From Bifidobacterium sp. ESL0732 (lineage in GTDB: Bacteria; Actinomycetota; Actinomycetes; Actinomycetales; Bifidobacteriaceae): 64,000 nucleotides of DNA. The position numbers and the translations under genes are program-made. The notes under the pieces were generated by a model. The model was not told the origin of the DNA. It searched no databases and was given only the letters and a program-made list of their open reading frames with translations. How positions within the stretch are numbered: position 1 is the stretch's first letter; each line of letters begins with the position of its first letter. Location: assembly GCF_029395535.1 (NCBI RefSeq), contig NZ_CP113920.1, positions 1,550,001 to 1,614,000 of the forward strand. The letters run 5' to 3'. Positions 30,303-39,352 of this stretch are shown here, piece by piece.

Positions 30303-31229
30303 TCACGCGTACCTGATGCGCGGATCGAGAGCCGCGTAGAGCATATCGACGGCCAGGTTGCATACCACGAATATCAGGGTCAGCAGCGTGACGATGGAGA
30401 CCACCATGTTGCTTTCACCCTTGAGGATGCTCTGGTAGGTGAGGAAGCCGATGCCGTGCACGTTGAAGATGGTCTCGGAAATCATCGCGCCGCCCATCAA
30501 CGCGCCCAAGTCCTGCCCGAGGTAGGTGACCACAGGAATCAGGGAGTTACGCAGTACGTGACGCACAATGACCTGGCGGTTGCTCATGCCCTTCGCACGT
30601 GCGGTGCGCACATAGTCCTCGGCGATGTTCGACGAAACTTCGGAACGTGTAAGCCTGATGATATAGGCCATCGAGACTGAACCAAGCACCATGGCCGGCA
30701 TCAGCAGATCAAGGAAGCCCGGGTCGCTGCCCGCGGTGACCGGTAGCAGACGCCACTTGACACCGATGAAGTACTGGGCCAAAAAGCCGGTAACGAAAGT
30801 TGGCACAGAAATCAGGAGCAGGGAGACGATAAGGATGACGGAATCGTACCACTTGCCCTTCTTGAGGCCCGAGATGATGCCGAAGATGACACCGAACACC
30901 GCTTCGAAAACGAACGCCATCAACGCCAGCTTGATCGTGACGGGGAACGCCTGCCCGATTTCGTCGATGACCGGCTGACCAGAGAACGTATTGCCAAAGT
31001 TGAGTGTCAGCGCATTCTTCAGGAACAGCAGATACTGAATAATGAACGGCTTATCAAGGTTGTATTCTGCGCGGATCTGGGCTGCAACGGCCGCGTTGAT
31101 CGGCTTGTCACCGAACATCGCCTTCACCGGATCACCGGGAAGTGCGAAGACGAGGGCGTAGACCAACAATGTTGTGCCGAGAACCACGGGGATCATCTGC
31201 AGGATACGGCGCAGAAGATACTTGCCCAT
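30303..31229 (-). CDS. oppB: Oligopeptide ABC transporter permease OppB
   Basis: A 308-residue permease with six helices: MGKYLLRRILQMIPVVLGTTLLVYALVF at the start, LALMAFVFEAVFGVIFGIISGL, LIVSLLLISVPTFVTGF and MVVSIVTLLTLIFVVCNLAVDMLY near the end. The coupling loop contains RAKGMSNRQVIVRHVLRNSLIP, the conserved EAA-type helix of the family. The ATG at 31229 follows AAGGAG. It starts about 200 bp after oppA and follows a strong terminator, so expression depends on read-through or a local promoter. Confidence 0.93.
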   Translation of the reverse strand: MGKYLLRRILQMIPVVLGTTLLVYALVFALPGDPVKAMFGDKPINAAVAAQIRAEYNLDKPFIIQYLLFLKNALTLNFGNTFSGQPVIDEIGQAFPVTIKLALMAFVFEAVFGVIFGIISGLKKGKWYDSVILIVSLLLISVPTFVTGFLAQYFIGVKWRLLPVTAGSDPGFLDLLMPAMVLGSVSMAYIIRLTRSEVSSNIAEDYVRTARAKGMSNRQVIVRHVLRNSLIPVVTYLGQDLGALMGGAMISETIFNVHGIGFLTYQSILKGESNMVVSIVTLLTLIFVVCNLAVDMLYAALDPRIRYA

Positions 31230-31352
31230 CGGTTAACTCCTTATTTTCTTAAGCCCGGGATTCCCAACATAGCTTGAAAGCACTGATAACCCTCGGCTTT
31301 TAGACATATGCCTGTAAGTGTAGCGCAGGCACAAGTCAAGAATGTTTAAAAA

Positions 31353-31390
31353 ATGTGAAGGTGATGTCACACCGACCATCACCTTCACAT
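31353..31390 (-). terminator. Strong terminator between oppA (proximal copy) and oppB
   Basis: ATGTGAAGGTGATG and CATCACCTTCACAT form a perfect 14-bp stem with a 10-nt loop. On the minus strand it is followed by TTTTTTAAAC, a classic intrinsic terminator. Confidence 0.92.
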
Positions 31391-31428
31391 GGATTTTCGC
31401 TCTATTTCGGAACGAATAAAGCCAAACG

Positions 31429-33060
31429 CTACTTATGCAGTTGGCTGTAAACCGGCAGGTTCTGCCAGTCGATGGCCAGGTTCTTGACTCCCTTGGCAGC
31501 CACACCGTGAGCATTGTCATAGTACATGGGAATCGTCGGCAGATCGTTCAGGAGAATCTCCTGCGATTGGCTGTAGATGGCGTTGGCGGCATCGGTGGAA
31601 GGCGCCGCATAGGCGTCGTCCATCAACTGATCGAATTTCTGGTTCTGGTAATCCCCGTCGTTGGAACCGCTGCCGTGTGCCGCGGCGGAATCGTATTCCT
31701 GGAACAGATAGTTCTCAGCCGAGGGATAGTCGGGCTGCCAACCTGAACGGAAGCCACCCTTGATGCTGCGCTTGTCGACGGCATTGCGGAATTCCTGGAA
31801 CGTCGGCATGGGGTCGGCGGCCACATCGATGCTGAGCGTGTTCTTGATGGAGTTGACCATGGCGTCGTAAATCGCCTTGTTGCCACCGTCCGAGTTATAG
31901 GAGATGGTGAATTTGTCGTTGTCTTTGGAAATTGCATCGGCTTTGGCCCACAGTTCCTTGGCCTTGGCAGCGTTGAAGACGAGGTTGTCTTTGCCGTTGA
32001 GGTTCTTTGAGAATCCCGGGGTCTTGGGCGAGGTGAAATCAACCGGCTGCGTACCCGTGCCGTTAAGCACCTTGTCGATGATTCCTTGCCTGTCGATGGC
32101 CTTGGAAATAGCCTGACGACGCAAGGTGCCCTCTTCAGTACCCGACACGAAATGCGGCAGGTTCGAGGGAATCGTGAACATCTGGATGATCGAACCGGGC
32201 TGGTTGTATGCCTGCACGTTCTGGTCGGTCTTAAAGCTTTTGGCATCGGCGGTGGGCACCGTGTCGAGCACGTCAAGATTGCCTCCCTGCACATCGGCGT
32301 AGGCCGCGTCCACCTTCGTGTAGATCTTGAACGTCACGCCCTTGTTCTTCGGCTTGACGTTGCCCTTATACAGATTGTTGCGCACCAACCGGATTTCCGT
32401 GTTATGGTTCCAGCTCTCCAGCTTGTAGGGCCCGTTGCCCACGGGGGCGTCGCCGAAGGCCTTCGGGTTCTTATAGAACGACTCTGGCAACGGCGCGAAG
32501 GCGAGGTAGCCGACCTTGATGGGGAACGTCGCGTCCGGCTTCGACATGGTGACGGTGAAAGTGGAATCGTCGATGTCTTTGAGACCGGAAAGCTGCTCGT
32601 CTCCCTTCAGACTTCCGGCTTTCTGCAAATCGTCATAGCCTTGAACGGTGGAAAGGAAGGACGAGCACTTCTGCGCGTTTTTGACATTGGCCACATAGCT
32701 CCACGCCTTGGTGAAGGATTTCGACGTCACCGGGGTACCATCGCTGAACTTCCAGCCCGGCTTGAGCTTGACGGTGTATTGGGTGGCGTTCGCATTGCTC
32801 TCGATTGATTGGGCCACCTCATTGGAAGCCTTGCCCTTGGCGTCGAACGACACCAAACCTGCGAAGAGCAGTGTGCCCGGCCTGGCGCCGCCGGACTCGT
32901 TGGTGTTGCCGGGAATGAGCAGATTCTGCGGTTCGGTGTCGAAAGCGGTGATCACCTCGTTGCCGTCTTTGCTCCCCGTTGTGTTCGATGCACCGCAACC
33001 GGCCAAAACCATGGCCAGCGAGCATGTCAGCGCGGCAAGCGCAAGCATTCGTTTCTTCAT
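31429..33060 (-). CDS. oppA: Oligopeptide-binding lipoprotein OppA (copy 1)
   Basis: A 543-residue family 5 extracellular solute-binding protein with signal peptide and lipobox LAGC (MKKRMLALAALTCSLAMVLAGC). The mature protein shows VITAFDTEPQNLLIPGNTNE, YTVKLKPGWKFSDGTPVTSKSFTKAWSYVAN, GNGPYKLESW and RQAISKAIDRQGI, typical peptide-receptor blocks. It is closely similar along its whole length to the next gene upstream, so the pair arose by tandem duplication. It should feed OppB-OppC-OppDF. The start is ATG 33060 with AGAGGAA upstream. A strong terminator follows, so the receptor can be made in excess of the permease. Confidence 0.92.
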   Translation of the reverse strand: MKKRMLALAALTCSLAMVLAGCGASNTTGSKDGNEVITAFDTEPQNLLIPGNTNESGGARPGTLLFAGLVSFDAKGKASNEVAQSIESNANATQYTVKLKPGWKFSDGTPVTSKSFTKAWSYVANVKNAQKCSSFLSTVQGYDDLQKAGSLKGDEQLSGLKDIDDSTFTVTMSKPDATFPIKVGYLAFAPLPESFYKNPKAFGDAPVGNGPYKLESWNHNTEIRLVRNNLYKGNVKPKNKGVTFKIYTKVDAAYADVQGGNLDVLDTVPTADAKSFKTDQNVQAYNQPGSIIQMFTIPSNLPHFVSGTEEGTLRRQAISKAIDRQGIIDKVLNGTGTQPVDFTSPKTPGFSKNLNGKDNLVFNAAKAKELWAKADAISKDNDKFTISYNSDGGNKAIYDAMVNSIKNTLSIDVAADPMPTFQEFRNAVDKRSIKGGFRSGWQPDYPSAENYLFQEYDSAAAHGSGSNDGDYQNQKFDQLMDDAYAAPSTDAANAIYSQSQEILLNDLPTIPMYYDNAHGVAAKGVKNLAIDWQNLPVYSQLHK

Positions 33061-33415
33061 TATTCCTCTTCTTCCCTTCAATCTCTAATCGGTCTCAACG
33101 GCAAATCATGCCGAAAGTCTTATACTCGGCCCGGCAAACGGCCGCAAGATGCATTGAACCTCTTTGAAGCTACCGATAAGCCCCAATGAACACTATTCGG
33201 ACACTTTCCGGCTAAATTGTGCAAAATGATGCGGTCGAACATAATCTCATCGCCGCACTTCGTGTGCAACAACAGCACATCGACAAAAGACGCCAGATTA
33301 CAGGAAACAGCCCGAGCGCGCAAAAGTGGGAAGACGCTTTCGCATCTTCCCACTCCGGTTCTTACCAATGTTCCGACATTGTTATGTCAGAACAATGTAC
33401 GGCAACTTCAATCCA
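33061..33415. other. 355-bp region between the two oppA genes
   Basis: This region holds the terminator of oppA copy 2 (33325-33354) and the promoter side of oppA copy 1. The 11-mer ATTGTGCAAAA at 33216-33226 also occurs upstream of oppA copy 2, where it belongs to a symmetric repeat; here only one half is kept. No open reading frame looks real. Confidence 0.6.
33325..33354 (-). terminator. Terminator after oppA copy 2
   Basis: AGTGGGAAGA and TCTTCCCACT form a 10-bp stem, closing further through GC pairs. On the minus strand it is followed by TTTTGCG, 62 bp after the stop. Confidence 0.88.
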
Positions 33416-35062
33416 TCACTTATGCATCTGAACGAAGGTCGGGTAGGTCTGCCAATCGATGGCGAAGCCCTTGACGCCCTTGGCGGCGACACCGTCATTG
33501 GCCCTGTAGTAGAGCGGAATGGCGGGCAGGTCGTTCAGGAGGATCTCCTGGCCCTGCTGATAGAGCTTGTTGGCCTCGTCGACGGACTTGGCGGCATAGG
33601 CCTGATCCATAATGGCGTCAAACTTCGGGTTCTTGTAGTCGCCATCGTTGGAGCCTTGGCCGTCGGCAGCGGAGGAAGCAAAGTTCTGGACCAGATAGTT
33701 CTCGGCGGAAGGATAGTCAGGCATCCAGCCGGAACGGAAGGCACCCTTCACCTTGCGGTTGCTGATGGCGTCACGGAACTCCTGGAAGGTCGGCATCGGG
33801 TTGGTGGCAGCCACCTGCGAGCCGAGCGCGTTATTGATGGAGTTGACGATGGCGTCAAAGACGGGCTTGCCGTCACCATCGGAGTTGTAGGCGATGGTGA
33901 ACTGGTCGGTGTCCTTGGAGATGGCGTCGGCCTTCTGCCACAGTTCCTTGGCCTTGGTCGGGTTGTAGTTGAGGTTCTCATTGCCCTTAAGGGTGGCGGA
34001 ATAGCCGGGGATTACCGGAGCGGTGAACTCGTGTGCAGGCTCGCCGATGCCATTCAAGACCTTGCTGACGATGCCCTTGCGGTCGATGGCCATGGAGATG
34101 GCCTGGCGACGCAGCGTACCCTCTTCAGTGCCAGCCTGGAAATGGGCGAGGTTCGAGGGAATAGTGAACTGCTGGATGGAGGAGCCCGGCTTGTTGTAGG
34201 CCTGAAGGCTGGAATCCTTCTGGAAGGTCTTCAGATCGGCCTGAGGCACGGAATCCAAAGCATCGAGGTTGCCAGCCTGCACATCGGCATAGGCGGCATC
34301 CATCTTGGTGTAGATCTTGAAGGTAATGCCGTCATTCTGCGGCTTGTCGTCACCCTTGTAGTTCGGGTTCTTCACAACCTTGATCTCGGTGTTGTGCTTC
34401 CAGGAATCGAACTTGTACGGGCCATTGCCCACCGGGGCGTTGCCGAATCCCTTGGGGTCCTTGTAGAAGGATGCTGGCAGCGGAGCGAAACCGGAATAGC
34501 CGACCTTGATCGGGAAGGTGGCATCCGGGGACTTGAGATCGACGGTGAAAGTGGTGTCGTCAACGACCTTCAGACCGGAAAGCTGTTCGTCACCCTTGAG
34601 TCCGTCAGCCTTCTGCAGGTCATCATAGCCCTTGATCGTCGAGAAGAAGGACGAGCACTTCTGCGCGTTCTTCGCATTGGCGACGTAGCTCCAGGCCTTG
34701 GTGAAGTTCTCGGCCTTGATCGGGGTGCCGTCGCTGAATTTCAGACCGGGCTTGAGCTTGACAGTGTATTGCGTGCCATCGGCGTTCGGCTTGATGGACT
34801 GGGCCTGGTCGTCGACCGGGTTGCCCTTGGTGTCGAAGCGAACCAGCTGCGAGAACAGACCGCGCAGGACCATGCCGCCGCCGGTTTCATTGGTGTTGCC
34901 GGGGATGAGCGGGTTCTGGGGTTCGGTGTCAAACAGCGAAATGACGTTCTTACCGCCGCCATTGGACGATGAGCTCGACGAGGAGCCGGAGCCACCGCAG
35001 GCGCTGAGGAGCATGGCCGCTGAGCACACTACTGCTGCAAGGGCCAGACCTTTCTTCTTCAT
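33416..35062 (-). CDS. Oligopeptide-binding lipoprotein OppA (copy 2)
   Basis: A 548-residue paralogue of the neighbouring oppA with lipobox LSAC (MKKKGLALAAVVCSAAMLLSAC) followed by a Gly/Ser linker. The family blocks are nearly the same (VISLFDTEPQNPLIPGNTNE, LKPGLKFSDGTPIKAENFTKAWSYVANAKN, GNGPYKFDSWKHNTEIKVVKNPNYKGD, RQAISMAIDRKGIVSKVLNG). The main differences are around the mid-domain, which could change peptide preference. The ATG at 35062 follows AGGATAGGAG. It is the first gene of the opp cluster and has a structured leader and its own terminator. Confidence 0.92.
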   Translation of the reverse strand: MKKKGLALAAVVCSAAMLLSACGGSGSSSSSSSNGGGKNVISLFDTEPQNPLIPGNTNETGGGMVLRGLFSQLVRFDTKGNPVDDQAQSIKPNADGTQYTVKLKPGLKFSDGTPIKAENFTKAWSYVANAKNAQKCSSFFSTIKGYDDLQKADGLKGDEQLSGLKVVDDTTFTVDLKSPDATFPIKVGYSGFAPLPASFYKDPKGFGNAPVGNGPYKFDSWKHNTEIKVVKNPNYKGDDKPQNDGITFKIYTKMDAAYADVQAGNLDALDSVPQADLKTFQKDSSLQAYNKPGSSIQQFTIPSNLAHFQAGTEEGTLRRQAISMAIDRKGIVSKVLNGIGEPAHEFTAPVIPGYSATLKGNENLNYNPTKAKELWQKADAISKDTDQFTIAYNSDGDGKPVFDAIVNSINNALGSQVAATNPMPTFQEFRDAISNRKVKGAFRSGWMPDYPSAENYLVQNFASSAADGQGSNDGDYKNPKFDAIMDQAYAAKSVDEANKLYQQGQEILLNDLPAIPLYYRANDGVAAKGVKGFAIDWQTYPTFVQMHK

Positions 35063-35085
35063 AAGATTTCTCCTATCCTTTTGTT

Positions 35086-35184
35086 ATTGTGCAAAAACTT
35101 GCACTTCAAACAAAAAAGGCCGGCAGACACGCCAACCTCATTGCTTTTCTCTTTAATTTATACGCTAGCTTACAGATTATGCAA
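35086..35184 (-). promoter_or_regulatory. Promoter and structured leader upstream of oppA copy 2
   Basis: On the minus strand TTGCAT (35184-35179) and TATAAA (35162-35157) are 16 bp apart, a good vegetative promoter. A hairpin with arms GGTTGGC (35137-35131) and GCCGGCC (35124-35118) follows, with T6 directly after it. Then comes the inverted repeat GTGCAA-AAAC-TTGCAC (35089-35104), ending 27 bp before the start codon. The hairpin is either a leader attenuator or the xerC terminator. Confidence 0.6.
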
Positions 35185-35260
35185 GTTAGTATCCATAAAA
35201 TGAGCAGGAAAAACTCAGCAAATACAGCAGAAATTCAGGATATAATAGAATTTTCGTGTT

Positions 35261-36175
35261 TTATGCTCGCGGAAAAGCCTGCTTGTAGCGAGATTTGAGC
35301 TGTTCGATGGAGACGTGCGTATACCGTTGCGTGGTTTTCAATGAGGAATGGCCAAGCATCTCCTGCACCTCGCGCAGGTCCGCGCCGCCGTCGAGCAAAT
35401 GGGTAGCAGCGCTGTGCCTCAACGCGTGCGGTCCGATATCGGGCACACCAGCTTCCTCGGCCTTTTTATGGACCACCTCGCGAACCACGCGCTGGTCGAT
35501 GCGTGAGCCGTGTGCGCCAAGAAACAGCGCGTTCTCTGACTTCGGATTCTCGGCCAATACCAGACGTCCGTGCTCACCCAGCCAAAGTTCAAGTGCCTGC
35601 ATCGCTGGCGCCCCGAACGGCACAACACGTTGCTTGTCGCCTTTGCCGGTAACACGAACGGTTCTGGTATCAAAGGAGACATCGTTGATATCAAGCCCCG
35701 TGAGCTCTGTCACACGGATGCCTGTGGCATACAGCAGCTCGACCATCGCCGCATCCCGCAAGATAAGCGCTTCGTCTTTGGGCTTTTTGGAAACTTCCGC
35801 GTCAACCGTATTCATCAGACGTTCGGCCTGTGATTCGTTTAGGACGGTGGGCAAAGTCTGCGGAATCTTCGGCGTCATCAACGCAGCTGCTGGATTGGTG
35901 TCGATGACATCATGCTCGTCAGCCCACGCGAAAAAGTTGCGGACGGCTACGGTCTTGCGTGCCATGGAGCTGCGGGCATGATTGCGCGATTCGTACGCCA
36001 TCCAGCCGCGCAAATCCTCGAGCTTCACGTCATTGAGGCTGGCCACACCATTGCGCGCAAGGAATCCCAGACATTCCTCCAAATCGGTACGGTAGGCTTT
36101 CACGGTGTTGTCGGAAAGGCCGCGGTTGGCTTTGAGAAAGGCAAGAAATTGGTTTATCTGAGGTTGATATTCCAT
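35261..36175 (-). CDS. xerC: Tyrosine recombinase XerC
   Basis: A 304-residue site-specific recombinase that, with XerD, resolves chromosome dimers at dif under FtsK control. An N-terminal SAM-like core-binding domain (FLAFLKANRGLSDNTVKAYRTDLEECLGFL) is followed by the catalytic domain with Arg in ATGIRVTELTG, Lys in TGKGDKQRVVPF, HALRHSAATH, LGHSSLKTTQ and the nucleophile Tyr in RYTHVS, so all catalytic residues are present. The ATG at 36175 follows AAAGGGGAG. The protein is shorter than typical phage integrases and no attachment site is visible, which supports the housekeeping role. Confidence 0.9.
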   Translation of the reverse strand: MEYQPQINQFLAFLKANRGLSDNTVKAYRTDLEECLGFLARNGVASLNDVKLEDLRGWMAYESRNHARSSMARKTVAVRNFFAWADEHDVIDTNPAAALMTPKIPQTLPTVLNESQAERLMNTVDAEVSKKPKDEALILRDAAMVELLYATGIRVTELTGLDINDVSFDTRTVRVTGKGDKQRVVPFGAPAMQALELWLGEHGRLVLAENPKSENALFLGAHGSRIDQRVVREVVHKKAEEAGVPDIGPHALRHSAATHLLDGGADLREVQEMLGHSSLKTTQRYTHVSIEQLKSRYKQAFPRA

Positions 36176-36400
36176 TGCTCCCCTTTCGTTGCCGAAACCG
36201 AAATCTTACGAATCGATTCTGTATTTATGATATTTGGTTATTACCTTACTGCGCCATTCTTTTATTATTCTATTTCCTTCCGGCCACAGCGCTCCCGACA
36301 CATCCGGATCGAACCACAAACCTATTGTCGACGGTGCAAACGACCTATAATGAAAACATTGTCTACGCTTAAACGTGCCGTCAACGTGAAATGAGGAAAC

Positions 36401-36658
36401 ATGCCGCTGCCGAAATCGATTCCTATCGGAGCACGTCTGATGGTCCGCACGCTTGACAGGCGCGATCCGCAGACCGGTCGACAGCAATACCGCGATTTCA
36501 TCGGCCATGTTCGCGTCTGGGACGAGCGCACGCTTTGCATCACGCGTGACCCGGCCGCCAACGGATCAAGGCCGGCACAGGATGTTGATATTCCCCGCGA
36601 TCGGATTGTGGCATTGAAACCGATCCCCGAACGTAAACCGCATCAGAAACAACAATAA
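36401..36658 (+). CDS. Small conserved basic protein of unknown function
   Basis: An 85-residue protein, MPLPKSIPIGARLMVRTLDRR at the start, then GRQQYRDFIGHVRVWDERTLCITRDPAANG and a basic end. The pattern (ARLMVRT...YRDFIGHV...TLCITRD) suggests a small beta-rich domain that could be an OB- or SH3-like fold, but this is by eye only. GAGGAAAC before the ATG supports translation. It is divergent from xerC and convergent with tyrA, only 11 bp from the tyrA stop. I recognise it as bifidobacterial-like but can give no function. Confidence 0.7.
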   Translation: MPLPKSIPIGARLMVRTLDRRDPQTGRQQYRDFIGHVRVWDERTLCITRDPAANGSRPAQDVDIPRDRIVALKPIPERKPHQKQQ

Positions 36659-36669
36659 ACGTATGACAC

Positions 36670-37686
36670 TCACACCTTGGAACGAGTCTCGACTTCGACT
36701 TGCCACGGCTGAATGAACCGGACAATGTGCTCGCCATGACGCGCGGAATCAAGCAACGTTTGCTGCCAGCCGGATTCGGGAACAGCAATGGTGATGCGGC
36801 CTGCATCGCCAGAAGTGACAGAGTTGCCGGACTTGCGTTCGCGCAGCTTATAGTCTCGGAACGCCTGGCCTGCTTCGAAGAACCTGGTCAATGCAGCGTC
36901 GTCGTGAGCGTGGAGGTCATCGGCAAAAGTGGTGAGCCTGCCGGCCAGATCACGCAACAGTACTTCGACGTTGTCGGCGTCCTCCTCGATCATCGCACGG
37001 GTACGTTCAGGGTCGGTCAAGGCCACGCGGGTCATGTCGCGCCATGAACCGGCGGCGAGCGCTGCGGCGATATTGCGGTCCGGGTTGGCGCTCAGTTCGT
37101 TGATGAACGCGGTGGAAACGACATGCGGGGCGTGCGAAATCATTGCGGCGGCACGGTCGTGCGTCTGGTCATCAAGAACGATAATGCGGTTGCTGACAGG
37201 ATCAGTAATCAGCGCGGCCACTTTGAGGAAACGCTCGTAATCGGTCGTTTCGTCAACGGTAATGGCCCACAGCGCATCGTCATAGATGGCGGGATCGCTG
37301 GCCGCAAACCCGGAAAACTCGGTGCCGGCCATTGGGTGCGCCCCGACGAAACAATCGGCGAGACCGGCTTCTTCGACCTGCGCTCGCACCATCCCTTTGA
37401 CGCTGCCGACATCACTCAATGTTGTTGTATTACGGTCAAGTACAGGGGCAAGTCGCTGCAACATCTCAGGCATGACCTTGAGCGGATTGCACAGGAAAAG
37501 CACCTCCGGCTTCGCTGCGGCCAAATCTTCCAATGTAGTCAGGCAGGTAATCCCGTCCCGGCGCGCGGCGGCATAGGGCTTTTCATTATGGTTCCAAGCG
37601 ACGACCTCGACGCCTCGCTCGACCAATAATCTGGCCAGCGAACCGCCGATAAGTCCGAGGCCGACAATCCCGACCGATTTCACCAC
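36670..37686 (-). CDS. tyrA: Prephenate dehydrogenase
   Basis: Oxidatively decarboxylates prephenate to 4-hydroxyphenylpyruvate with NAD(P)+ in tyrosine synthesis. The 338-residue enzyme starts with the Rossmann motif VGIVGLGLIGGSLARLL and has DVGSVKGMV, FVGAHPMAGTEFSGF (active-site His) and ISHAPHVVSTAF. No chorismate mutase domain is fused and no clear ACT domain is seen at the C-terminus. The start is GTG 37686 (or GTG 37683), overlapping the pheA stop by 7 bp, with GGAAAGGG inside pheA as ribosome-binding site, so the two genes are translationally coupled. Confidence 0.92.
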   Translation of the reverse strand: MVKSVGIVGLGLIGGSLARLLVERGVEVVAWNHNEKPYAAARRDGITCLTTLEDLAAAKPEVLFLCNPLKVMPEMLQRLAPVLDRNTTTLSDVGSVKGMVRAQVEEAGLADCFVGAHPMAGTEFSGFAASDPAIYDDALWAITVDETTDYERFLKVAALITDPVSNRIIVLDDQTHDRAAAMISHAPHVVSTAFINELSANPDRNIAAALAAGSWRDMTRVALTDPERTRAMIEEDADNVEVLLRDLAGRLTTFADDLHAHDDAALTRFFEAGQAFRDYKLRERKSGNSVTSGDAGRITIAVPESGWQQTLLDSARHGEHIVRFIQPWQVEVETRSKV

Positions 37687-38729
37687 AGCAGTTCCCTTTC
37701 CTCTTTCGTCTCGACATCGCTGGCATGAATACGTTTGCGGCATATTCCGCCCTGCGGCAGCATCCAAGTATCCACCGGCGGGTTCGGGTGTTCCCCTCTC
37801 GGGTAGACGGCCAAGGTCTTGACCCAATCCCCCTCGGCGACAATCTGGTGCAGCAGATGATTGAAATTGGCCTGCCACGGGGCGGCATCCAAGGTGATAA
37901 TGAAGCTGTAAGTGCCGGCATGTCCTTTGATGGGCCGTGACATGAGGCTGGTCATATTGAGTCCCTCATCGCGCACCGAATCGAGCAGCTTGGCGATGAC
38001 GCCGGGGCCAGTGCTCAGGGGAATCACCGCGACGATCGTCTCGAAATCGACGGCATCATTTCGCCGATATGCTTGCAAAACGGCACGCACATCGTCTCTG
38101 GGTGCAACCACAAGGAAATCGGTATTGGCCCCGCTGAAATCCTGAACATTGTGTTCCAACGTTTTGAGCCCATACAATTCACCGCATAACGTCGGCCCCA
38201 AGGCTACTTGCCCCGCCTTGACGTCGCGGCACGCAGCGGCATTGGAGGACGCAGGCACTGGAGTCAAATCATGGGCTCTGGCGAATTTCGTACATTGCGC
38301 AAGACCATGGGGATGCGCCGCAATCTCGCGCAGCGGGGTTTCTCCGCCTTTGCCTGTGTCCAGTGCAGTGTCATCATCTGAGCGCACGAACGCATCGAAT
38401 GCGATATCAACGCTCAAACGGCCCAGCCCGGCGAGATCCTTCGCATCGATCACGGCATCGAGGTTCGGAACGACATAGCCTTCGACGCTGTTTTCCCAAG
38501 CGACAACACCCCAACCCAAGCCAGCTTCGACGTCATGGATGATGGACGGGACGTTTTCACGAGCAACGAGCGCAACGCTGTCATGCTGCTCGTCCAACGC
38601 TTTTGCCACACTCGCCGCAGCCTGATGGGTAAAAGAGCCTTCGGGTCCGAGAAAGAAAAGCGTGCTCGCGAACGGCGGCTTCGGCTGTCTGCCGGTATTG
38701 TGGTTCGGGTTCTCGTTGTTCGTAGTCAT
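37680..38729 (-). CDS. pheA: Prephenate dehydratase with ACT domain
   Basis: Converts prephenate to phenylpyruvate for phenylalanine synthesis. The 349-residue protein has a periplasmic-binding-like catalytic domain (FFLGPEGSFTHQAA, WENSVEGYVVPNLDAVID, ASSNAAACRDV, NTDFLVVAPRDD) and a C-terminal ACT domain (VIPLSTGPGVIAKLLDSVRDEGLNMTSLMSRPIKGHAGTYSFIITLD), the usual site for Phe feedback. It overlaps the upstream membrane-protein gene by 4 bp (ATGA) and tyrA downstream, so three genes form one operon. Confidence 0.94.
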   Translation of the reverse strand: MTTNNENPNHNTGRQPKPPFASTLFFLGPEGSFTHQAAASVAKALDEQHDSVALVARENVPSIIHDVEAGLGWGVVAWENSVEGYVVPNLDAVIDAKDLAGLGRLSVDIAFDAFVRSDDDTALDTGKGGETPLREIAAHPHGLAQCTKFARAHDLTPVPASSNAAACRDVKAGQVALGPTLCGELYGLKTLEHNVQDFSGANTDFLVVAPRDDVRAVLQAYRRNDAVDFETIVAVIPLSTGPGVIAKLLDSVRDEGLNMTSLMSRPIKGHAGTYSFIITLDAAPWQANFNHLLHQIVAEGDWVKTLAVYPRGEHPNPPVDTWMLPQGGICRKRIHASDVETKEERELLW

Positions 38730-39268
38730 GGTTGACTTACCTCATCCGAAAGAGTATCGCCCGCTCCAGCCTGGCGGTGTGCGGTTGAAGGTGCTTTAGG
38801 CGCAGAAATAACAAACCAGCTTTGCGGAAGGAACACCATCAGCAGCTGGATGACAATCATGCCAAGGAACCAGAACCAGAACGCATTCTGACTGAAAAAC
38901 GGGATACCTGAACTGTAGAAGCCCATCGGCAACAGGATGTCGCCCGACGAAACGGTGATTGACGCGACGGCGATGACGCCTGAGGAAGCAATCAAATGCA
39001 ACCCTAAGCCCACTACCCCGCTGCGGGCGCGGGCGCTCCAGGCCGAAAGAGCGATGATCAACAGGGCCAGCACCAAGCCGATCGGCACATTGTATTGCGC
39101 TCCGAGCCGATGCACGAGCGTACCGCACACACCGGCAGCAATTCCTGTGAGCACACAAATCAGCGCACGAATCCACACATTGTACCGATACGAGAATGGC
39201 AGATCCGCCTTTGGCGCGGCTGTCTTGGAAGATTCGACACGAGAGCTCATAGTGCCAGTATGCCCCAT
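38726..39268 (-). CDS. Four-helix membrane protein of unknown function
   Basis: A 180-residue protein with four hydrophobic segments: ALICVLTGIAAGVCGTLVHRL, IGLVLALLIIALSAWSA, VGLGLHLIASSGVIAVASITV and FWFWFLGMIVIQLLMVFLP. Arginine-rich turns lie between them and a hydrophilic C-terminus follows. It resembles small actinobacterial membrane proteins with no assigned function. Its stop overlaps the pheA start (ATGA), so it is the first gene of the tyrosine/phenylalanine operon; whether it transports or senses an aromatic compound is unknown. An in-frame ATG 18 bp inside (MSSRVESS) is also possible. Confidence 0.7.
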   Translation of the reverse strand: MGHTGTMSSRVESSKTAAPKADLPFSYRYNVWIRALICVLTGIAAGVCGTLVHRLGAQYNVPIGLVLALLIIALSAWSARARSGVVGLGLHLIASSGVIAVASITVSSGDILLPMGFYSSGIPFFSQNAFWFWFLGMIVIQLLMVFLPQSWFVISAPKAPSTAHRQAGAGDTLSDEVSQP

Positions 39269-39352
39269 CGGGCGGTCAAGCCCTCAAACACGTTGCGATT
39301 GCGGCGCTACTGTCGCCATTGGATTGCAGATGCAATGGCCAGATATACAAGA

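Noticed and set aside
33326..34972. A 548-codon plus-strand open frame across the oppA paralogue
   Set aside because: Antisense of a conserved solute-binding protein; no promoter or start signals on the plus strand.
35261..36175. Phage or integrative-element integrase
   Set aside because: Length, core-binding domain and XerC-type motifs fit the housekeeping recombinase, and no attachment repeats or phage genes flank it.
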